A stretch of DNA of 64,000 nucleotides, taken from contig CAZMAV010000021.1 in assembly GCA_964564415.1 (NCBI GenBank), forward strand, positions 1-64,000. Direction: 5' to 3'. The stretch is from JALEFZ01 sp964564415. GTDB taxonomy: Bacteria > Bacteroidota > Bacteroidia > J057. Every line of letters begins with the position of its first letter. The first letter of the stretch is position 1. The notes beneath the pieces are model-generated. The model was not told where the DNA came from. It worked only from the letters and a program-made list of their open reading frames with translations, and ran no database searches. This document shows positions 28,704 to 37,339 of this stretch, one piece after another. Both the position numbers and the translations under genes were made by a program.

Positions 28704-28816
28704 AGTGATTATCACGAATCATTTTTTGCGATACACCCATAGCGCTTTCGGGGTTGAAAACCAGTTACTTTTGACAACCCCAAAAGCACTTTAGCCATTC
28801 ATTGGCAATAATCACT
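28704..28816 (+). repeat. Dispersed inverted-repeat element, copy B
   Basis: About 113 bases with terminal agtgattat and its exact complement ataatcact, the longest preserved ends of the four copies. Its inner arms gctttcggggttg and caaccccaaaagc pair with one wobble, giving a hairpin within the element. Its left edge coincides with the broken 5' end of the secreted-protein remnant, and a small membrane-protein gene begins 18 bases beyond its right edge. Confidence 0.88.
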
Positions 28817-28833
28817 ATTCAAAAACCCAACCT

Positions 28834-29202
28834 ATGATTGTTTGAGTTACCAGCATCACCCTCTTTATTTTTGTCCTTTTTTCACCCTCGGCCTACAGCG
28901 CCGGAGTCAATCCTGAAACTCAAAGCAAGAGGGAAAAATTCAAACAGAAGATCGAAAACCTCAGTGCCAAGCATCAGAAGAAGCTTGAGCGAAAGGTCCA
29001 TAGACTTAAAAATAAAATAGTCAAAAAGAATGAGCGCCCCAATGATACCCGGAATGCTGTAAGGCTTGGCCTTGCTGTTCTTTTGGTAGGCGCTATTTTA
29101 TCCATCCTTGGGTTTGTGGGAATTGCCGAACTCTTAGTTACTATAGGATTGCTGGTCTTCGGCATAGGCCTGGCCCTATGGTTGGTTGGATTGATTTTAT
29201 AA
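28834..29202 (+). pseudogene. Small membrane protein with an in-frame TGA at codon 4
   Basis: The frame reads ATG-ATT-GTT-TGA and then stays open for 118 codons. The continuation has a signal-like hydrophobic stretch (SITLFIFVLFSPSAYSAG), a highly charged Lys-rich helix (KREKFKQKIENLSAKHQKKLERK) and two membrane helices (RLGLAVLLVGAILSILGF and LLVTIGLLVFGIGLALWLV). This layout is common in small Bacteroidota envelope proteins. No other good start codon exists before the signal region, so the gene is either inactivated or the TGA is a base-call error. A terminator-like structure follows. Confidence 0.55.
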
Positions 29203-29502
29203 GAGCAAGAAGATTTCTAAAAAGGAACATGGGGCTGTCTCAAAAGAGGAGGCCTTTTTTTGTTATTGTTGGTCAGAACCATGAAGTTGATATGGAGCAA
29301 GTGAGGTAAAAGCGAATTATTTATAGGGGAGTCTTCACAACAAAGGCTGCTTCCCATAATCCCCAACCAGCTTTGCCCAGCTAGGGTTCTCATCCACAAC
29401 AAGGAGAGAGCGGGGGCTTCACCTGGTAAGTTACTGGCCTGGATAAGGTATCCAGAAAAATACGATATATTGACAAACAGATAATTTAAATTTTGATAAA
29501 AC
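29203..29502. other. Intergenic region without a recognised gene
   Basis: It holds the terminator-like hairpin at 29231-29264 and then about 230 bases of unassigned sequence before the lipoprotein gene. A long antisense frame crosses it but shows no family character. Confidence 0.5.
29231..29264 (+). terminator. Imperfect terminator after the small membrane protein
   Basis: Arms ggctgtctc and gaggaggcc pair outside a central mismatch around AAAA, with a seven-base T-run following. A weak fold, but well placed. Confidence 0.45.
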
Positions 29503-29910
29503 ATGAAAATTTCTCTTAAACAGCAGATCCTCATCGGCTGCTGCCTCCTTTTCTTGGCCTCCGGCTGTACAAGGTTCACCAACACCGAACTCCTCACCTC
29601 AGATACCTGGCAACTGACAGATTTGAGTTCCGATGATGCTGATCCCGATATCCTTATGTTCAATGAGGTGTTTCTCTCTCAAGCAGACTTTGACTACTTC
29701 GATGATGGTACCTTTAGCATCGCCTTTTCAGATACCTCAGTCACTGCCGAGGGAGGAACCTGGAAATTTATCAACGATGAAAGCCAGTTGGCCCAGCAAC
29801 AAAACGGCTTACCCGCTGATACCCTCGACATTCTAACCCTTGATGAAGAAACCCTGGAATACATTTACACTGATGATACCGGTACCTATACGGCCGTTTT
29901 TGGTCATTGA
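29503..29910 (+). CDS. Small lipoprotein, lipocalin-like
   Basis: A 135-residue protein with a lipoprotein signal: hydrophobic leader QQILIGCCLLFLASGC, with LASGC as lipobox. The mature part (TWQLTDLSSDDADPD, FDYFDDGTFSIAFSDTSVTAEGGTW, LDILTLDEETLEYIYTDDTGTYTAVF) is short strands in the pattern of Bacteroidota lipocalin-like lipoproteins that begin with a W-x-L-T strand. No specific ligand is suggested. Followed by a strong terminator; monocistronic. Confidence 0.8.
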   Translation: MKISLKQQILIGCCLLFLASGCTRFTNTELLTSDTWQLTDLSSDDADPDILMFNEVFLSQADFDYFDDGTFSIAFSDTSVTAEGGTWKFINDESQLAQQQNGLPADTLDILTLDEETLEYIYTDDTGTYTAVFGH

Positions 29911-29934
29911 TTCCAAAAGTAAATAGTATGCCAA

Positions 29935-29970
29935 GACAGGACTCCTCAAATTGAGTCCTGTCATTTTTTT
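29935..29970 (+). terminator. Strong terminator after the lipoprotein gene
   Basis: A 10-bp stem (gacaggactc, 29935-29944, with gagtcctgtc, 29953-29962), an eight-base loop and ATTTTTTT. Confidence 0.9.
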
Positions 29971-29981
29971 GGGGAAATCTA

Positions 29982-31415
29982 TTACTTTTTTTCTATCAAG
30001 CGCTTCTTGAGCGAGGCCAGCCTGTTTTCCAAACCCACCGGATACTGCTTTTTTACGCTTAATTTCCTATAATTATCCGGCAAGCGCGACAATCCCTCCT
30101 GCCCACGGGTTCGGATTTCCTCCAGTTTGAGCGTAGGAAGGATCCTTCTGCCCCCTTCAAAAACTTCCAGCATTACTTCTTCTCCAGATGCCAAATCCGT
30201 GTCAACTTTCTCTCCTTGGAAACTGAAAAAATCTCCTTCGCCCATGCCCAGGTTTTCATCATAGATCATATCCCCCAGCATTTTTCTCCTGTGATAATAC
30301 CTTCTGATGCGCTGCAAGCCAGGATTGGAAATTTTGATCTCCTGCTCTGATAGCTTAATCTTATATTGCCAGTCCCCATTTTTTCTGCGAATACCTGCCA
30401 GTTTGTAGACTCCACCCAGGGCAGGTTGGTCATGAGCCGTTACCAGACGGGTCCCGATCCCCCAGGTGTCAATTCTGGCACCCTCAGACTTGAGTTCTTC
30501 GATGCGATACTCATCTAGGTCATTGCTGGCCACAATGGAGGCATCTGGAAAACCTCCCGCATCCAAAATAATCCGACTCTCCCGACTGAGGCTGCCCAGG
30601 TCTCCTGAATCCAACCTAATACCATTGATTTCGTGACCTTTTGCTCTCAACTTCTGCCCTACCTTTACTGCCCGCTCTACTCCCTTTAATGTATCGTAGG
30701 TATCCACTAAGAAAATGCAGTTGTTTGGCATGGCATGGGCATAGGCCTGAAAGGCTTCCAACTCAGAATCAAAGGCCATGACCCAACTATGGGCATGGGT
30801 CCCCTTGACTGGGATCCCCCATTTTTGTCCTGCAAGCACATTGGAAGTGGCATGACAACCCCCGATAAAGGCCGCCCTACTGGCAGACATAGCCCCGTCC
30901 TTTCCCTGTGCCCTGCGAAGGCCAAATTCAAGGACCGGATCGCCTTTGGCAGCAGCACAAATTCGGGAAGCCTTTGTCGCAATAAGGGTCTGAAAATTGA
31001 GCAAATTGAGCAGAGGGGTCTCCAAAATTTGAGCCAGAACAATAGGACCCTGAAGACGAAGCAAAGGCTCATGCGGAAAAACCAGGGAACCCTCAGGCAC
31101 AGCTAATATTTTACAATCAGGCTTCAAATGTTTCAGGTAATCAAGAAACCCAGGCTCAAAAAGTCTTTCACCATCACTCCCCCTCAAGGTAGCCAGATAG
31201 GCAAGTTCCTCACTTTTAAAATGAAAATTTTCTAAAAATTCCAGGACCGATTCCAGACCGGCAGCCAGGGCATAGCCGCCCTCGAAGGGATTTTTCCTAA
31301 AAAATAAATGAAAGACAGCCTCCTCTTCTGCCCTTCCCTCTTTCCACTATCCATAAGCCATCGTCAATTGATACAAATCGGTAAGTAAGGCAGAATTGTA
31401 AGTATTTTTTCCCAT
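29982..31415 (-). pseudogene. pncB: Nicotinate phosphoribosyltransferase with an in-frame TAG at codon 23
   Basis: The full frame from the ATG at 31415 encodes 477 residues, starting MGKNTYNSALLTDLYQLTMA and continuing YG-stop-WKEGRAEEEAVFHLFF. The TAG lies at 31347-31349, where the family has an aromatic residue (YGYW). Everything after it is intact: the phosphoribosyltransferase core with GTHAHSWVMAF, INGIRLDSGDLG and ASNDLDEY, and a normal C-terminus. The enzyme makes nicotinate mononucleotide for NAD salvage. A single TAT/TAC to TAG change explains the defect, so recent mutation or a sequencing error is likely. No good internal start would rescue the N-terminal domain. Confidence 0.8.
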
Positions 31416-31538
31416 ATCCCTATTTTTGTATAAAATACACAAAAAGTGACGAGTATAAAAAATTATCTGAAACATTCAGGTGCCGGGCAAGCCAAATTAC
31501 CACTTTCTTCATGTGTGATTATCTATACTTCGGCTGCC

Positions 31539-32684
31539 TTACTCAGCCACAATCAATGAGCGGGAGTATAGCTTTCCACTCCTTGTATTTCTAAAAATCA
31601 TGTGATATATCCCCGGATCGAGGCTCTTAAGGTCGATGTTACGCTTGTAAACTTTTTGAGAAATATCCTCCTTTTGTAATTTTACCCTACCCAACCTATC
31701 CAACAGGGAAAAGTCATAGCTTTCACCTTCTGCCATAAAGAGGTTAAGTTGCACGGATTCATTGGCCGGGTTGGGATAAAAAGATGCCCTGAGCCCGGTT
31801 TTGGTTTCCACTTCGACCTCCACCACAGGAGAATAAGAAAACAGCCCGTCAATGTCTTGCTGGCGGAGACGGTAATAGTAGCTTCCCCCTTTCACCCTAT
31901 TGTCCATATAATAGTAACTTTCCTCCCTTTCGGAATTTCCCCTGCCCTTGACATGTGCCAGGGTTTGGTAGATGCGACCATCCAAGCTCCTTTCTATGTC
32001 AAAGCCCTGATTATTCTCCTCTCGGGCTGTACTCCATTGAAGCAATACCTGTTCAGGCCCCTCCTGACTAGCTTCGAAGGAAAGCCAGTCCACCGGATAG
32101 GTAATGGAGGAAATGATGCCCACCTCGTAGGTCAATTCTTCGCCTTCCTCACTAATCATCTGAATGTCAGAAAAATTATCAGCACTAGCAAGAAGAAAAT
32201 CTGCTTCCAATCCGGCCGTCCTCTTCGAAAACCTAAGCCTCATGATCTCCTTCATAGCCCCATTTGCAGGAATTTGGAATTGTTGTCCCCCATCCTCATT
32301 GACCTGATTCTGATAAGTCCAAACATAGTTGAGTTCAATCCCATTGAACCTAATATTTCGCCTGAGTCTAGGTGGTTCAACGCTGTAGTCCCATTCTGCA
32401 TAGGCTTCTGTGTGAGACTCCCTTAGCCCTTGATTCTCTGATTCAAAGGCCCTATCCAGGTAATCCACTTCTATCCTCGGGGCATAACTTTGTAGTGAGT
32501 CAAATAAAAGAGCCAGTTTTACCTGCTGAAGATTGATATCCTCAACCCTGCGGTTAAAGGCATACACAATGATCTCATCTTCTTCAAGAAAGGTATTTGC
32601 CTGGTAGTAAAGATTGAGGTCTTGAGCTTGTAGACTAGGAAGGAGCAAGAAAAAGGCGAGAAGAAAGGGTAACTTTTTCATCAT
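31539..32684 (-). CDS. T9SS-exported protein of unknown function
   Basis: A 381-residue protein with signal peptide (ending SLQAQ), an unrecognised N-terminal half (about 22-195), a fibronectin-like module (YPVDWLSFEASQEGPEQVLLQWSTAREENNQGFDIE in the 197-235 region, to about 300) and a T9SS type A sorting domain (FYPNPANESVQLN to the end). The VDWLSF...W-T--E-NN-GF-IERS pattern is a common spacer ahead of T9SS tails and also occurs at the end of the sugar dehydrogenase. It should be secreted or anchored at the cell surface; no activity can be assigned. Confidence 0.82.
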   Translation of the reverse strand: MMKKLPFLLAFFLLLPSLQAQDLNLYYQANTFLEEDEIIVYAFNRRVEDINLQQVKLALLFDSLQSYAPRIEVDYLDRAFESENQGLRESHTEAYAEWDYSVEPPRLRRNIRFNGIELNYVWTYQNQVNEDGGQQFQIPANGAMKEIMRLRFSKRTAGLEADFLLASADNFSDIQMISEEGEELTYEVGIISSITYPVDWLSFEASQEGPEQVLLQWSTAREENNQGFDIERSLDGRIYQTLAHVKGRGNSEREESYYYMDNRVKGGSYYYRLRQQDIDGLFSYSPVVEVEVETKTGLRASFYPNPANESVQLNLFMAEGESYDFSLLDRLGRVKLQKEDISQKVYKRNIDLKSLDPGIYHMIFRNTRSGKLYSRSLIVAE

Positions 32685-33196
32685 TCATTTCTTGAAAGGG
32701 GCTGTAAGATTTTTCATAGTTTCATTTTCAATATACAAATTTCCAGGGATTTGAACGGAAGCGGCTCTGAGCTCGAGTGCTTCCACATTCATCCTTTTTA
32801 AAGTCTTTTGGCATTGGTGATTTTCACGAATGAATGGCCAAAGCGCTGTTGGGGTTATCATAAGCAACTCAGAAAAACCCCAACAGCACTTAAAGTCCCG
32901 CAGCAAGACGCAGTCAGGTGATCATGAGTAATTACCATCCAACCCGAGAACGCTATTTGTTGCATTAGAAAAAATTACAAGTGAAAATCAATACTTACCT
33001 AAAATTAACCCAACTCTTCATTTCATCTAACATCCTTTGTGGCTCTTGCCCTGGACCCCTAAGTCCTTGGAAGACATACCGAGCATTCTTTTTATTCGGG
33101 CAAAAAAACAGACTATAACATTAACTTATAGATTGATAATTAATATAAATAATAGTTTTTGTAGGTTGTATTTGGAAAACAATTAACCATCTCACA
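32685..33196. other. Long intergenic region with element copy C and the katG leader
   Basis: The first 130 bases are unassigned. Inverted-repeat copy C occupies 32816-32936. The last 260 bases are AT-rich and should hold the katG promoter; TAGTTTTTG near 33157 is one base longer than the Bacteroidota -7 consensus. I could not identify an OxyR or PerR site with confidence. Confidence 0.55.
32816..32936 (-). repeat. Dispersed inverted-repeat element, copy C (inverted orientation)
   Basis: About 120 bases, opposite in orientation to the other copies. It has the best inner hairpin: gctgttggggtt and aaccccaacagc, 12 bp without mismatch, around a 15-20 base loop. One end is gattttcacgaatgaatggc; the other end (gatcatgagtaatta) has diverged and carries about a dozen extra bases. 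Confidence 0.82.
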
Positions 33197-35443
33197 ATGG
33201 AAAATCATACACCTTCAAACAAACCAAGCTCAACGAGTTACAACACCAACAGCGCCTCTAACTGCCCTTATCTGGGAGGACAGCTAAGGCAAAGTGCTGG
33301 TGGGGGCATAACCAATAGAAACTGGTGGCCCAACCAGCTCAAATTAAATATCCTCCGCCAGCATTCATCCCTTTCCAATCCTATGGATCAGGAGTTTGAC
33401 TACGCAGAGGAATTCAGCAAACTTGACTACCAAGCCCTCAAAAAGGACCTTCACGAGTTGATGACCGACTCCAAAGACTGGTGGCCAGCCGATTATGGGC
33501 ATTATGGTCCCTTCTTTATCCGAATGGCCTGGCACAGCGCAGGTACCTATCGCATCGCCGATGGCCGGGGAGGATCTGGGTCAGGAGCTCAGCGATTTGC
33601 TCCCCTAAACAGTTGGCCCGACAATACCAACCTCGATAAGGCTCGCCTTCTGCTTTGGCCCATCAAGCAAAAATACGGTAAGAAAATTTCATGGGCCGAC
33701 CTCATGATCCTTACAGGCAACGTGGCCCTGGAGTCCATGGGATTCAAGACCTTTGGCTTTGCAGGAGGCCGTGAAGATATATGGGAACCCGAGCAGGATG
33801 TCTACTGGGGTTCTGAAAACGAATGGTTGGGCGACCAGCGTTATACTGGAGACCGCGAACTGGAAAATCCCTTGGCAGCCGTACAGATGGGACTGATCTA
33901 CGTCAACCCTGAGGGCCCGAATGGAAAACCTGATCCCCTGGCAGCCGCCCACGACATTCGCGAGACTTTTGGACGAATGGCCATGAACGACGAGGAGACG
34001 GTAGCCCTTATCGCAGGGGGACATACCTTCGGCAAAACCCACGGCGCGGCCAATGATGTGCGCTATCTGGCTGCCGAACCTGCCGGTGCCCCTATCGAAG
34101 AACAAGGAATGGGCTGGAAAAACAGCTTTGGCAGCGGAAAGGGTCCCGATACCATCACCAGTGGCCTGGAAGGTGCCTGGACCAAGACACCCACCAAGTG
34201 GAGCAATGACTATTTTGATCATCTCTTTGGCTACGAATGGGAGCTGACAAAGAGCCCTGCCGGCGCTTACCAGTGGAAGCCAACAGGCGATGCAGGGGCA
34301 GGAAGCATTCCCGATGCCCATGCCCCCCATAAAAGTCATGCGCCCTTCATGCTGACGACTGACCTTTCTCTGAGGATGGACCCCGTCTACGAAAAAATTT
34401 CAAGGAGATTTCACGAGAACCCCGATGAATTTGCCGATGCCTTTGCCCGCGCATGGTTCAAACTGACCCACCGGGATATGGGCCCCAAGGTTAGATATAT
34501 CGGCCCCGAAGTGCCCGAGGAAGAACTGATCTGGATGGATCCCATTCCTGCCGTAGACCACGAATTGATAGATGAGGCAGACGTAAAGGAACTCAAGAAA
34601 AGACTTCTCGCCTCTGGTCTTTCTATTTCCGAATTGGTTGCCACAGCCTGGGCTTCGGCTTCTACCTTCCGCGGTTCCGACAAGCGTGGAGGTGCCAATG
34701 GAGGTCGGATCCGCCTCGCTCCTCAGAAAGATTGGGAGGTGAACAACCCCGAGCAACTGGCCAAAGTCCTCAAGACCCTCGAAGGCATTCAGAAGGAGTT
34801 CAACCAATCCCAACCAGGCAATAAGCAAGTCTCTATGGCTGACCTCATTGTTCTGGGAGGATGCGCTGGTGTAGAAGAAGCCGCACATAAGGCAGGAAAG
34901 GAAATTGAAGTTCCCTTCACCCCCGGCCGTGCGGATGCCAGCGAAGCCCATACCGATGCCGAATCCTTCGAAGCCTTGGAGCCTCAGGCTGATGGTTTCC
35001 GCAACTATTCTAAGGCCGACTACACCGTGTCGCCCGAAGACCTGCTCGTAGACCGAGCCCAACTCCTCAACCTTACCGCTCCGGAAATGACCGTTCTCCT
35101 GGGTGGACTAAGGGTTCTGGATACCAATTTTGACCACTCCAAACACGGTGTCTTTACCCAGCGACCTGGCGAACTCAGCAATGACTATTTCGTCAACCTC
35201 CTGGACTACAATACCAGTTGGAAGGCTACATCAGAAAAGCAGACCGAATTCGAAGGCCGCGATCGGGCTACTGGAGAACTCAAGTGGACCGGTACCAGGG
35301 TGGATCTGATCTTCGGCTCAAACTCCGAACTGAGAGCACTGGCAGAAGTATATGCCTCTTCCGATGGTGAAAAGCAGTTTGTCAATGACTTTGTCGCTGC
35401 CTGGGACAAGGTCATGAACCTCGATCGCTTCGACCTGGACTGA
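33197..35443 (+). CDS. katG: Catalase-peroxidase
   Basis: A 748-residue bifunctional heme enzyme that removes hydrogen peroxide and has peroxidase activity. Distal residues are R109, W112 and H113 (RMAWHSAGTYR). The Trp-Tyr-Met adduct can form from W112, Y245 (MGLIYVNPEGPNG) and M271 (GRMAMND), and the proximal histidine is H286 (AGGHTFGKTHGA). The C-terminal non-heme domain (about 440-748) is complete. It has no signal peptide; the first 60 residues are a polar extension slightly longer than usual. Monocistronic, with a long leader and its own terminator. Confidence 0.97.
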   Translation: MENHTPSNKPSSTSYNTNSASNCPYLGGQLRQSAGGGITNRNWWPNQLKLNILRQHSSLSNPMDQEFDYAEEFSKLDYQALKKDLHELMTDSKDWWPADYGHYGPFFIRMAWHSAGTYRIADGRGGSGSGAQRFAPLNSWPDNTNLDKARLLLWPIKQKYGKKISWADLMILTGNVALESMGFKTFGFAGGREDIWEPEQDVYWGSENEWLGDQRYTGDRELENPLAAVQMGLIYVNPEGPNGKPDPLAAAHDIRETFGRMAMNDEETVALIAGGHTFGKTHGAANDVRYLAAEPAGAPIEEQGMGWKNSFGSGKGPDTITSGLEGAWTKTPTKWSNDYFDHLFGYEWELTKSPAGAYQWKPTGDAGAGSIPDAHAPHKSHAPFMLTTDLSLRMDPVYEKISRRFHENPDEFADAFARAWFKLTHRDMGPKVRYIGPEVPEEELIWMDPIPAVDHELIDEADVKELKKRLLASGLSISELVATAWASASTFRGSDKRGGANGGRIRLAPQKDWEVNNPEQLAKVLKTLEGIQKEFNQSQPGNKQVSMADLIVLGGCAGVEEAAHKAGKEIEVPFTPGRADASEAHTDAESFEALEPQADGFRNYSKADYTVSPEDLLVDRAQLLNLTAPEMTVLLGGLRVLDTNFDHSKHGVFTQRPGELSNDYFVNLLDYNTSWKATSEKQTEFEGRDRATGELKWTGTRVDLIFGSNSELRALAEVYASSDGEKQFVNDFVAAWDKVMNLDRFDLD

Positions 35444-35475
35444 TCATGAAGTTGTTCGCATAGTTATTTAGTTTA

Positions 35476-35510
35476 AAAAGGAGAGTCTCAGAAGGCTCTC
35501 CTTTTCTTTT
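35476..35510 (+). terminator. katG terminator
   Basis: An aaaaggagag (35476-35485) / ctctcctttt (35496-35505) stem followed by CTTTT, 33 bases after the katG stop codon. Confidence 0.75.
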
Positions 35511-35523
35511 CGCAGTCAAGTAA

Positions 35524-35563
35524 AAATCAAAGGACCCATACCTTCTACAAAAAAAGGTATGGG
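35524..35563 (-). terminator. Terminator of the choice-of-anchor V gene
   Basis: The stem cccatacctt (35535-35544) / aaggtatggg (35554-35563) reads into a T-rich stretch (CCTTTGATTTTT) on the minus strand, just past the stop of the gene at 35596. Confidence 0.6.
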
Positions 35564-35595
35564 CCCTGGATTTGGTAGATATCAGCTGCCTCAGG

Positions 35596-36426
35596 TCAAT
35601 TCAAATAAAGCTTACGGGTATATTCTCTGTGTTTGTGCCTGATAGACAGAAGGTAAATCCCTCCCTCGATGCCGGCAAGGGAGACCCTGGCCTGATAGTT
35701 TTGACTATGTACAAAGGCAATCTCTTCTTCGATCAATCTTCCCCTCAGGTCCCTGAGTCGCCAACTGATATCCCCGCCAGCGATATCATCCATGGCGATG
35801 TGCAGAAATCCGTCTCGCTCATACCAGCGGAGGCTGCTTATCCAAGCTTCTTCTACTGCTGTGCTTGCATTCTCAGAAATGCTGATCATTTCTGTATAAA
35901 TGTAGTCCCCGGCATTTCCATTCATTCCATTAGCAGCATTAAAAGCAGCATAGACTTCTATTTCTCCTACCCCTGGATCAGGAGCAACCCAATCCACACT
36001 CCAGGTCTGGCTACCTGCCCCTGATGTGCCTGCTGAGGTGTGAGAGACGTAATCTCTGCTTCCTCCACTAAAAAGACGGGTATTGATGCTGTCTGTTTGC
36101 AACAATTCACCCACAGTAGTCATTTCCTGAGGGCTGTAAACCGAGGCTTCAAAGCCAAACTTACTGATACCATCTTCCTGAATGCTAAAGTCCAGGGTAT
36201 ACGTTTCACCTGGCATGTATCCCTCTCCCGGGACATTGGAAAGGATGGATGCCGTACCCACGCCACTGTTGACAGCAAATGAATTGTGGCAGCCCGTGGT
36301 ACAGTTGGCCTCGTTTGGAGCACCTGACCTACCGGGAGGAGGACCACCCGTAAAGGAAATCAGCTGTAGCACAAAACCACCCATAAATACGAAGGCAAAA
36401 AGTCCTAAGGTCCATGATCGCTTCAT
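35596..36426 (-). CDS. Choice-of-anchor V domain protein with T9SS-type tail
   Basis: A 276-residue exported protein with an N-terminal signal/anchor helix (TLGLFAFVFMGGFVLQLISF), followed at once by GGPPPGRSGAPNEANCTTGCHNS, the start of the choice-of-anchor V/reelin-like domain (about 25-190: YTLDFSIQEDGISKFGFEASV, WVAPDPGVGEIEVYAAFNAANG). The rest is a degenerate T9SS sorting module (LRWYERDGFLHIAMDD to the end). The CTTGCH motif is a CxxxCH arrangement that could be a heme or disulfide site. It lies alone between katG and the TIGR02757 gene; its role is unknown. Confidence 0.82.
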   Translation of the reverse strand: MKRSWTLGLFAFVFMGGFVLQLISFTGGPPPGRSGAPNEANCTTGCHNSFAVNSGVGTASILSNVPGEGYMPGETYTLDFSIQEDGISKFGFEASVYSPQEMTTVGELLQTDSINTRLFSGGSRDYVSHTSAGTSGAGSQTWSVDWVAPDPGVGEIEVYAAFNAANGMNGNAGDYIYTEMISISENASTAVEEAWISSLRWYERDGFLHIAMDDIAGGDISWRLRDLRGRLIEEEIAFVHSQNYQARVSLAGIEGGIYLLSIRHKHREYTRKLYLN

Positions 36427-36537
36427 AATTTGTTGTTTTGGTAAAGAATATTGAGGGGGAAAATTAATTCTGACTTATTTTATGACCTTTTAAAAGGAAT
36501 ATGGTTCAAAGGAGTATGAAAATTTCATGAATTTCAA

Positions 36538-37320
36538 TCATATTTCCTGGTATACTCCCAGTCCAAAAAGGGCAAAATCATAGCGAACAGGATCTTCGGG
36601 GCAAAGGGTCCTGAGAAATTCCGTCAATTCGCAGGCAGATTTCCAGTCGTTTTGCTTTCGCTTCAAAATACCGAGTTTTCGAGCTACATTGCCCGTATGC
36701 ACATCCAATGGACAAATCAAAAGGGCGGGTGAAATACTTTCCCAAATACCAAAGTCCACCCCCTGAAAATCCCTTCTAACCATCCACCTCAAGAACATAT
36801 TGATCCGCTTGGCTGAAGAGCCCTTCGAAGGATTAGCCAAATGCTTGTGGGTACGGGCAGGAAAATCAGGACCTTGGGTCAGCCGTCTACGGGCGTTTAA
36901 AATGCCGGATTCGACATTTTTATCTTCAGGGCCGATCCCCTGGGAGAAAATTCCCTCTAAGCCCTCTCCACTCCGGTAGACCTGCCTGAGTGCCATGACC
37001 AGGGCATAGGCATCCATTTCGTTAAAGGTGCGATGGACAAATCCCGACAGCCTGTCCAATTCCTCTTCACCAGCAGAAATTACAAATTCATAGGGACGAT
37101 GATCCATGCGCTCCATCAGGGCCTTTGCGTTTTTGATGATGGTCATTCGCTTGCCCCAGGCGATCAAGGCAGTCAAAAAGGCACTGATTTCTATGTCTTC
37201 CTTTTTTTGAAACAAGTGGGGAATCAAAATGGGATCCTCCTCGATAAAATCAATCCTATTGTACTGAATAAACTTCTGATCCAGCAATACTTTTATTTCT
37301 GCAGGTTCGGTCTGGGCCAT
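36538..37320 (-). CDS. TIGR02757 (DUF2400) family protein
   Basis: A 260-residue soluble protein that follows the TIGR02757 family from end to end (IEEDPILIPHLFQKKEDIEISAFLTA, RINMFLRWMVRRD, ICPLDVHTGNVARKLGIL). The helical pattern and the PLDVHTGNVAR segment recall HhH-GPD DNA-repair folds, but no activity is established for the family as far as I know. It is the last gene of a four-gene minus-strand run (endonuclease-like, rhomboid, PrsW, TIGR02757) with gaps of 9, 21 and 19 bases, so co-transcription is likely. Confidence 0.9.
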   Translation of the reverse strand: MAQTEPAEIKVLLDQKFIQYNRIDFIEEDPILIPHLFQKKEDIEISAFLTALIAWGKRMTIIKNAKALMERMDHRPYEFVISAGEEELDRLSGFVHRTFNEMDAYALVMALRQVYRSGEGLEGIFSQGIGPEDKNVESGILNARRRLTQGPDFPARTHKHLANPSKGSSAKRINMFLRWMVRRDFQGVDFGIWESISPALLICPLDVHTGNVARKLGILKRKQNDWKSACELTEFLRTLCPEDPVRYDFALFGLGVYQEI

Positions 37321-37339
37321 GAGAATTCCGGACTATGGG

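Noticed and set aside
29231..29250. GGGGCTGTCTCAAAAG as an insertion-sequence end
   Set aside because: Some IS elements begin similarly, but no matching opposite end or transposase is present, and the sequence works as one arm of a terminator.
29217..29663. Antisense open frame over the lipoprotein gene and its leader
   Set aside because: Low-complexity composition, no start context, and the plus strand has a convincing lipoprotein signal and strands.
31347..31349. TAG in pncB decoded as an amino acid (recoding or pyrrolysine)
   Set aside because: TAG ends several ordinary genes here (for example at 2555, 4896, 22574 and 40870), so it is a normal stop; mutation or error is simpler.
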